Assembly: GCF_009377185.1 (NCBI RefSeq)
Contig: NZ_VJZC01000017.1
Location: 1 to 50,183 of the forward strand
Origin: Streptomyces spongiae
GTDB taxonomy: Bacteria; Actinomycetota; Actinomycetes; Streptomycetales; Streptomycetaceae
Reading direction: 5' to 3'
Length of the DNA stretch: 50,183 nt
The first letter of the stretch is position 1; each line of letters starts with the position of its first letter. Under the pieces are notes generated by a model. It saw only the letters and a program-made list of their open reading frames with translations. It did not search any database and had not been told where the DNA came from. Both the position numbers and the translations under genes were made by a program. This document shows positions 44,791 to 50,183 of this stretch, piece after piece.

Positions 44791-45687
44791 TCAGCCAAAC
44801 AATTCGGTGAGGGCGCGGCGCATCGCCCTGTCGGCCGCGAGGCGTTCGAGATCGGGTTCTTCATCCGGTATCAGGACGAGGAGCGCCTCCCGCCGGAGTT
44901 CGATCAGGCCTTTGGCCATCCGTTCGGTGAACACGTAGGGCTGGTCGTGGCGGATGGCGTGCAGTACCTGACGGCCAACCTCCAACGGATCGCTGCCGAA
45001 CGACGCGAGCATGCCCTTCAACATCTCGGGGTCCAGGCCGGCGTCGTGCGGTCCGAGGTCGGAACTGTCGACCCGGTATCGCTCCGGGCGCCTGTCGCCG
45101 TGATCGTGGATGTTCGTGTTGACCGCCGAAGGGCAGAGGACCGTGACCCCGATGTCCTCGGCCGCCAGGTCCTCGCGCAGGCACTCCATCATCGCGACGA
45201 CACCGAATTTGGCGGTGGAATAGACTCCGCCGTTACCAGCGACCGTGATACCGCCGAGCGAGGCCGTTGCCATCACATGGCCGCCTTCCCCATGCGCACG
45301 AATTCGCGGCAGAACAGTGGTGACACCAATGATGACGCCGCCGAGATTAACCCCCAGCAACCAGTCCCAGTCCTCCCAGGTGGCCTGTGCGATGGGGGTG
45401 AGGACACCGATTCCCGCGTTGTTGCACAACACGTGGATACGGGAGAAGACCCGCTCGGCCTCATCGGCCGCCCTGGACCAGGCCTCGCGGTCGGCCACGT
45501 CCAATTTGATGAGGTGGAACTCCGCTCCACCTCTCGCCAGAGTCTCCTCGGCCGCCGCCCGATGGTCGTCCCTGATATCGACGACGACTACTTTCATGCC
45601 AGCTCGGGAGAACGCCTTCGCCATGCCGAGCCCGATACCGGAGGCACCCCCGGTGATGAACGCGACCTTTCCCGAAAGGTCCCGCAT
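44791..45687 (-). CDS. short-chain dehydrogenase/reductase
   Basis: The 298-aa SDR has ITGGASGIGLGMAKAF, Asp at the end of beta-2 (VVVDIRDDH), CNNAGIGVLTP and YSTAKFG. It has an extended C-terminus with MRRALTELFG. It is closely similar in pattern to the next upstream SDR (both start MRD and carry KVAF.TG.ASGIGLG), suggesting duplication. The ATG at 45687 has GGGAGGGAGG upstream. Confidence 0.9.
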   Translation of the reverse strand: MRDLSGKVAFITGGASGIGLGMAKAFSRAGMKVVVVDIRDDHRAAAEETLARGGAEFHLIKLDVADREAWSRAADEAERVFSRIHVLCNNAGIGVLTPIAQATWEDWDWLLGVNLGGVIIGVTTVLPRIRAHGEGGHVMATASLGGITVAGNGGVYSTAKFGVVAMMECLREDLAAEDIGVTVLCPSAVNTNIHDHGDRRPERYRVDSSDLGPHDAGLDPEMLKGMLASFGSDPLEVGRQVLHAIRHDQPYVFTERMAKGLIELRREALLVLIPDEEPDLERLAADRAMRRALTELFG

Positions 45688-45803
45688 CTCAGCCTCCCTC
45701 CCCGACCGGACCGCGGTTTCCGGTCCGTCCCTGCGCTGTGTAGACAGCGCCCCACAGGTCAGGCGGCGGACCGCCGCCCGGCAGCGCGCGGTCGGGCGCT
45801 GCC

Positions 45804-46589
45804 TCACAGGCCGTAAGCAGAGGATCGAAATACCGCGATATCCTCGCGGAACTCGGCGTGGGTGAGTACGTACATGTCGTTCCGACGCATTCCTTCGAGC
45901 ACTCGGCGCCCGACCTCGACGGCCTCCATCCCCGCATCCATCGGCGAGCCCCGCGGCGGTAGCGGCGGGCCACATGGGCTGTTTGACGGTAGTGGGGAGC
46001 GGGCTCCCCAGGTGTTGTTGCGTGTCAGGCCCGGACAGAGAACCGATACGCCGATGCCTGCATCGAGCAGTTCGGCGCGCAGGGCCTCCATCATGCCCAG
46101 CACTCCACGCTTGGCCACCGAGTAGATGCCGGAGATGCTCAAGGGCGTCAGCGCCGCCATGGACGCCGTAGAGATGATGTGGCCGCCCTCGCCGTGCGCG
46201 AGCATCCTGCCCAGGAAAGCCTGCACGCCGTTCACGACCCCACCCAGGTCGACCCCGAGAATCCGGTCCCAGTCGTCGTAACCCGCATCCGCGATCCGCC
46301 CGAGCGAACTGATCCCCGCATTGTTCACCAGGACATAGACGTGCCCGAACACATGCTCAGCCTCATCCGCCGCCCGCTGCCAATCGATGCGATCGGTTAC
46401 GTCCAGAGGGATGAAGTGGAAGGAGCCGCCAGCCTGCGTCAGCAGGTCGCGGGCCTTGGCCAGGTGATCGTCACTGACGTCAGTGACGATGACCTTCATA
46501 CGGCTCTCCGCGAAGGCTTGGGCTATTCCCAGACCGATGCCACTGGCCGCTCCGGTAACGAACGCGACCTTGCCTGCAACATCTCTCAT
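45804..46589 (-). CDS. short-chain dehydrogenase/reductase
   Basis: The 261-aa SDR is the first gene of the minus-strand module. It has VTGAASGIGLGIAQAF, TDVSDDH at the end of beta-2, VNNAGISSLGRI, STASMAALTP and YSVAKRG. An odd Pro/Ser-rich stretch (SPLPSNSPCGPPLPPRG) sits in the substrate loop, where the neighbour has a charged segment, and the C-terminus is shorter. The ATG at 46589 has GAGGAGG 9 nt upstream. Confidence 0.88.
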   Translation of the reverse strand: MRDVAGKVAFVTGAASGIGLGIAQAFAESRMKVIVTDVSDDHLAKARDLLTQAGGSFHFIPLDVTDRIDWQRAADEAEHVFGHVYVLVNNAGISSLGRIADAGYDDWDRILGVDLGGVVNGVQAFLGRMLAHGEGGHIISTASMAALTPLSISGIYSVAKRGVLGMMEALRAELLDAGIGVSVLCPGLTRNNTWGARSPLPSNSPCGPPLPPRGSPMDAGMEAVEVGRRVLEGMRRNDMYVLTHAEFREDIAVFRSSAYGL

Positions 46590-47008
46590 CGTGCATGGCC
46601 TCCTCACCAAGCACCCCATCATGTCCTGAATAGTAGAACTGTAATGTTGCTCGATAGGACAAGTGAAGCCGAGGGGAGCCGGCAAGTCAAGGGCGTATGA
46701 CCGTTAAGCGGGACAGGTGCGTCCCGCACGGCGGTCATCTCGTTGATGAGTGCCCCCAGCGCCACGTACACGGAACCCGCCTCACAGGCTGGCGGCGACG
46801 CCGAAACAAGATCACCGAGCGGGCCACCGCGATGCTCCGGTCCCTCGCCACAGCCGCCCACACCCAGGACAGCACCGCTGGAAGTGCACAGTGCGTAGGT
46901 CACCGCTTGCGGCTGGGGAGGCAGGCGTCGGCGTTCGTGGCTTGTGTCGGCTTCGCCGTAGGCGCGGGTGCCCGGGAGCGTCTCGCGTTACAGGGACGCG
47001 TGGATCTC
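46590..47008. other. intergenic region upstream of the SDR module
   Basis: The first ~75 bp should hold the minus-strand promoter; TACTAT is a possible -10 on that strand. TGTCCT (46622-46627) and AGGACA (46656-46661) form a spaced inverted repeat that could be an operator. From 46700 rightward lies a terminal-repeat-like element (46705-46723), then sequence without recognisable coding content. Confidence 0.4.
46705..46723 (+). repeat. 19-bp inverted repeat arm, left
   Basis: TAAGCGGGACAGGTGCGTC matches the reverse complement of 50097-50115 at 16 of 19 positions. Orientation and form suggest transposon termini; no target duplication was found beside it. Confidence 0.5.
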
Positions 47009-47570
47009 TCACAGGCCGCGTTGTCCGCGTGGGCGCCGACCGTACCCATCGCCCGTGGCTCGGTGGCGGCGCGGCAGGACCGCGGTGAAGTAGGAGCCGT
47101 CGGGCAGCGGGCGGCGTACAGTCGGGCGCCGCTTGCGGCTGGAGCGCGGCACGGAACGGGCCCCAGTGTCCTGCACGGCCCGAAAGAAGTCGGGCGCGTA
47201 GTGGTCGGCGTCGGTCGGCAGGAGCATCATCGATGCATGCAGGTGTACCAACAGACCTAGCGCGTAAGTGAGTTCATCGACGTCCTCGGCTCCGAAGACC
47301 GCGTCCACCAGAGCCCGTGTGCCCGCACTCCACGAGGGCCACCGTGCGAACCAAGGGGCGGCCGAACGTGCAGACCCTTCCGCTCTGTTTGCGAAAGTGC
47401 CAGGTAGGCGCCTTCTCGCGCCTTCTGTCGTCTTCTATCGGGGCCTACACCTGGTCGCCGTGGACGGTACGACCCACAGGACTGGCCGCGATCTTGGCCG
47501 ACGCCGCCTGGCAGGAGGATCGCCCGAAGAAGGCCAGGGCGAGCACGAAGCACACCACGACGCGTGCCGG
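47009..47570 (-). pseudogene. decayed IS4-family transposase
   Basis: Minus-strand fragments in different frames read like a Streptomyces IS4-type transposase: VVVCFVLALAFF (47523-47565), then FGRPLVRTVALVECG, then DAVFGAEDVDELTYALGLLV with an LLPTDADHYAPDFFRAV segment and RRPLPDGSYF. At least two frameshifts and internal loss separate them. The core Asp neighbourhoods are damaged, so the gene is dead. Confidence 0.65.
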
Positions 47571-47700
47571 GAACGGCGTCGGCCTCTAGCGGGAGACCGA
47601 AGCCGCAGGACAGCTGGGGACGTTCGTGTGGCCACAACCGCGGGGAAGTCCCTACCTCGGCAATCGCCCCCCACCACTCCGTTGTGCCACCACGCTGCTT

Positions 47701-48372
47701 TCAGCGGCGGCCGCGACCGTCAGGCGTACCTCCGACGATCAGTTCCGCGAGTTCAGCCGGACGTGTCAGGAACGGCGAGTGGTCCGTGGGCCACTCGATG
47801 ACCTCGGATGCGTTCGCTGCCATCTTGCGCTGCGACACCGGCGGCAGAGCCTGGTCGTTCGTGCACACTAGGTAGGTGCTCGGAATCGAGCGCCACGCAG
47901 CTTCGGCGTCCGACACGCTGGGGCCCTCCAGCGGCATGGGACGCAGGCGCGCGGCCCAGGCGGTGGCCGCCTGCGCGTCGGCGTCGCCGTAAAACACGGC
48001 GGCGGCCGCCTGCGGATCCACCCTCAGCTCCAGTCCGTCGATGAGGAGTGACGCGCCGAGGAGACTGCTTGTGGCCGGCACGTCCTCATCGCGCGGATCG
48101 CCGAGAAACGCCGCGACATAGACGAGCCGGGCCACAGGAAGGCCGGTCGCAGCCTGGGTGATCACCCGCCCACCGTAGGAGTGCCCGACGACGATCGCGT
48201 CGCCTCCCGCAGCCTGGATCGCTGAGCGGGCTGCGGCAACATCCTCGGCAAAGCCGGTCAGTGGCAGTTCGACGGCTGCCGCCTCGACACCGCGATGCTG
48301 CAACTCGGCGACGACGCCGTCCCAGCACCAAGCTCCGTGCCAAGCTCCATGGATCAGTACAACCTTTGTCAC
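47701..48372 (-). CDS. alpha/beta hydrolase
   Basis: The 223-aa hydrolase starts MTKVVLIHGAWHGAWCWDGV and has the nucleophile elbow VVGHSYGGRV, a late acid region (STYLVCTNDQALP) and His in PTDHSPFL. This is the salicylate-esterase/MenH-like small-hydrolase pattern. The GTG at 48372 is chosen for family fit; the ribosome site is weak. The substrate is unknown. Confidence 0.87.
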   Translation of the reverse strand: MTKVVLIHGAWHGAWCWDGVVAELQHRGVEAAAVELPLTGFAEDVAAARSAIQAAGGDAIVVGHSYGGRVITQAATGLPVARLVYVAAFLGDPRDEDVPATSSLLGASLLIDGLELRVDPQAAAAVFYGDADAQAATAWAARLRPMPLEGPSVSDAEAAWRSIPSTYLVCTNDQALPPVSQRKMAANASEVIEWPTDHSPFLTRPAELAELIVGGTPDGRGRR

Positions 48373-48543
48373 TGTGCAACTCGTTCCATCTAGGGGCCGG
48401 CGAGGCCATCTGTCACGGCTCAGCCGACAAGCTGACTTGGAGCCCCGCTCCGCGCCGTCAATGAAGCAGGACAACTACTCGCAACACTGCGGGCAACCGC
48501 AAACAGGGGCTATGGACGCACGGCCAGGTCGAGGTCCAACACG

Positions 48544-49608
48544 TCACCTGCCCGCAGACGACAGGTGGTAGCGGTCGATCCATTCGAACATCAACTCAAG
48601 CACCTGGGGCATCTTGGAAGCGGCGCAGTGTCCGGTGTCCGGAAGCAAGTGGACTTCCGTGTCCCGGCGGCCGACGAAGACAAGGGTGTCCTGCCGTGGA
48701 ACATGGACATCACCGGCACCATTGATGACCAGCATCGGCACGTTCGTGTTCAGGTTGAGCAGCGGGCGCAGGTCGAACGGCGGCCAGATCCGGGCCAGTT
48801 GCGCATCATTCGGTTCATGGTCGAACCCCAACGCATTGCCGACGCTGCCTTCCATGCCATACGCGAAGGTCCGATCCCGGGCGAATGCCGCTTCGATGGG
48901 ACCGCCGATGACGATCGCCGCGTCGACATCCCCCGCCAGGCCCGAGCAGGCCGAGAAGTGACCGCCCATCGATATGCCGAGATGCAGGACGCGCCCGTTG
49001 CCCAGCGCCCGTGCCTCGATGGCCAGGGCGCCCACCAGGTCAGCGCCGTCCTCCGAGTCCATGGGGCCGGCACATTCACCCGTGCCCGGAATGTCGAAGG
49101 CCAGCACGCCCATACCGGTTCGCAGGGCGACCGCCTCGAAGAGCCCGTGGAGATCCATTTTCCAGGTGTCCACTCCACCGCTGGCGAGCAGGACGGGGGC
49201 ATCGCCTGACCAGCCCGGCGGAGTGAGAAAGTGCGCGGGTACAGCGGTGACCCCCTCGCCGCAGGGCACCTGGACGGCCCGGCGCTGAAACCCGACCTTG
49301 AAACCGGGAGCGGCAAGCAGGTATTGCTTGAGCTGCCGCTCCAGCGCCGTGCGCTTGGCGTCGTCGGCCAGCGTGGGAAACTTCGCCCATCCGTAGGCCA
49401 GCGCCGCAAGCTGATGCTCACCAAGCTCCGCATATCCGGCGGCCAGTCGCGACCACTCGTACACCCAGCCGCCCGGCTCGTCGAGCCACATGTCAGTGAC
49501 CGTCGATCGGACGGTGTCGACGTCCGCGGAAGGCAAACCGTTGTTCACCATCTGCCAGTACCGCTCGACGAACAGGTCCTCGGGGGCGACCTTCCACCGG
49601 TAAGGCAT
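48544..49608 (-). CDS. FrsA/DUF1100-type alpha/beta hydrolase
   Basis: The 354-aa protein has a helical N-terminal cap (~1-110) and an alpha/beta-hydrolase core with LLASGGVDTWKMDLHG, FDIPGTGE, the nucleophile elbow HLGISMGGHFSA, Asp in NGAGDVHVP and His in DTGHCA. The layout matches the FrsA/2,6-dihydroxypseudooxynicotine hydrolase group, some of which cleave C-C bonds of diketones. ATG 49608 fits; the longer frame upstream has no homology. It lies 171 bp upstream of the other hydrolase on the same strand. Confidence 0.88.
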   Translation of the reverse strand: MPYRWKVAPEDLFVERYWQMVNNGLPSADVDTVRSTVTDMWLDEPGGWVYEWSRLAAGYAELGEHQLAALAYGWAKFPTLADDAKRTALERQLKQYLLAAPGFKVGFQRRAVQVPCGEGVTAVPAHFLTPPGWSGDAPVLLASGGVDTWKMDLHGLFEAVALRTGMGVLAFDIPGTGECAGPMDSEDGADLVGALAIEARALGNGRVLHLGISMGGHFSACSGLAGDVDAAIVIGGPIEAAFARDRTFAYGMEGSVGNALGFDHEPNDAQLARIWPPFDLRPLLNLNTNVPMLVINGAGDVHVPRQDTLVFVGRRDTEVHLLPDTGHCAASKMPQVLELMFEWIDRYHLSSAGR

Positions 49609-50183
49609 GCGGATACCTACTTCCCAAACAGCGCTGATACAGGACTTTTGCTTTGGACACCGCAGGGAGCACGCCCCTGGCCCTGTCGGGACAACGACAT
49701 CAAGCCTGCTGAACCGTTGACCGGTCGGCGACCGAGACACACAGGTGAGGGGTGACCTCCTGACGGAGAAACACGCATGCGCCTGACCGGGCGCGGCCTG
49801 CTTCCCCCGCCTCGGCGAAAGCGGGCCGCCGCCACGACACCCGGCGTCAGCAGGAAGTGCCTCCGATCCACCCATGACGAAGAGGTCATCGCCGCCGCGG
49901 ACACGGGAGCGGAAGGGGTCAGCACGGTGAGGGAAGTAGGAGCCCGAGGTTGCGGCTCGGACGAAAGCTGCCGCTCTGTCACACAGGTCCTCCTCACCCC
50001 GACCAAGGGCTGGTTCCACATATCCGACCGGCTCACCGGTCCTCGACAGGAGTGCTCAGCTCTCAGCGCTGGTGTTACATCCACTCCACATCACCAGACG
50101 CTATTGTCCCGCTTAGCAGAACTCAAGTTTCGCATCAGAGGACATTGACGAACGCTTCCGGTATCGTCTGCGCCTGCGTCGCC
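49609..50183. other. 575-bp region at right edge, no gene recognised
   Basis: Open frames on both strands (for example 49777-50148 plus) show no family resemblance and lack good ribosome sites. The region holds the right arm of the 19-bp inverted repeat pair. The last ~70 bp are less GC-rich than the surroundings and may belong to another mobile element continuing beyond the window. Confidence 0.4.
50097..50115 (-). repeat. 19-bp inverted repeat arm, right
   Basis: Read on the minus strand it is TAAGCGGGACAATAGCGTC, pairing with 46705-46723. Together they bracket 3.4 kb with the IS4-type remnant and two hydrolase genes. Confidence 0.5.

Noticed and set aside
46697..47260. A 187-codon plus-strand frame as a gene
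   Set aside because: It is Arg/Ala-rich without homology and runs antisense to the IS4-type transposase fragments.
49777..50148. A 123-codon plus-strand frame near the right edge
   Set aside because: No family resemblance and no ribosome site; the opposite strand is equally open.

Overview
The window is high-GC DNA with GTG starts, ATGA/GTGA stop-start overlaps and compact operons. It looks like a chromosomal accessory region of a Streptomyces or close actinomycete. No rRNA, tRNA or CRISPR array was recognised. All family calls come from reading motifs by eye; no database search was run.

Region 1 (1-1924) holds the end of an unidentified gene and a 545-aa Cys-rich hypothetical protein. Region 2 (2128-30344) is the core: about 24 catabolic genes behind a GntR/FCD regulator. 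They read as units pointing in both directions: thiolase-HSD10-like SDR-enoyl-CoA hydratase (minus); two acyl-CoA dehydrogenases (plus); acyl-CoA ligase, CitE-like lyase, CaiB transferase, SDR, amidohydrolase, a crotonase fused to ferredoxin reductase, and a frameshifted luciferase-like monooxygenase (plus); a CHMO-like Baeyer-Villiger monooxygenase (minus); a SnoaL-like protein (minus); MFS transporter and SDR (plus); P450, 3Fe-4S ferredoxin, SDR, double CaiB, two MaoC-type proteins, Ltp2-like thiolase and DUF35 protein (plus); aldehyde dehydrogenase (minus). The set suggests uptake, hydroxylation by P450/ferredoxin/reductase, alcohol and aldehyde oxidation, ring-ketone oxygenation, CoA activation, beta-oxidation, hydrolytic ring opening and retro-aldol cleavage of a branched alicyclic (terpenoid- or steroid-like) compound. 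The substrate is an inference. A shared 17-bp motif (AAMCATGCKCATGKTTT) lies at six promoter regions or unit starts of this block, so it behaves as one regulon.

Region 3 (30442-38017) has a quinone-oxidoreductase-like gene with two near-identical palindromic operators, a TetR regulator, an alpha-carbonic anhydrase, a LysR regulator divergent from a dehydrogenase/NTF2 fusion, and a flavohemoglobin with a PPOX-type flavoprotein. Region 4 (38141-41790) is scar tissue: a frameshifted, truncated NAD-dependent DNA ligase, then an IS3-type element split by an IS30-type element with 26-bp inverted repeats and a 3-bp target duplication. Region 5 (41832-46589) is a minus-strand set: two related SDRs, a luciferase-like monooxygenase, an HSL-type hydrolase and a flavin reductase. 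Region 6 (46590-50183) has a decayed IS4-type transposase, two alpha/beta hydrolases and a pair of 19-bp inverted repeats 3.4 kb apart.

The main candidate for something undescribed is the operator-defined regulon at 2.1-30.3 kb, with its crotonase-reductase fusion, BadI/MenB-like ring hydrolase, CHMO-like enzyme and zinc-less DUF35/Ltp2-like module.
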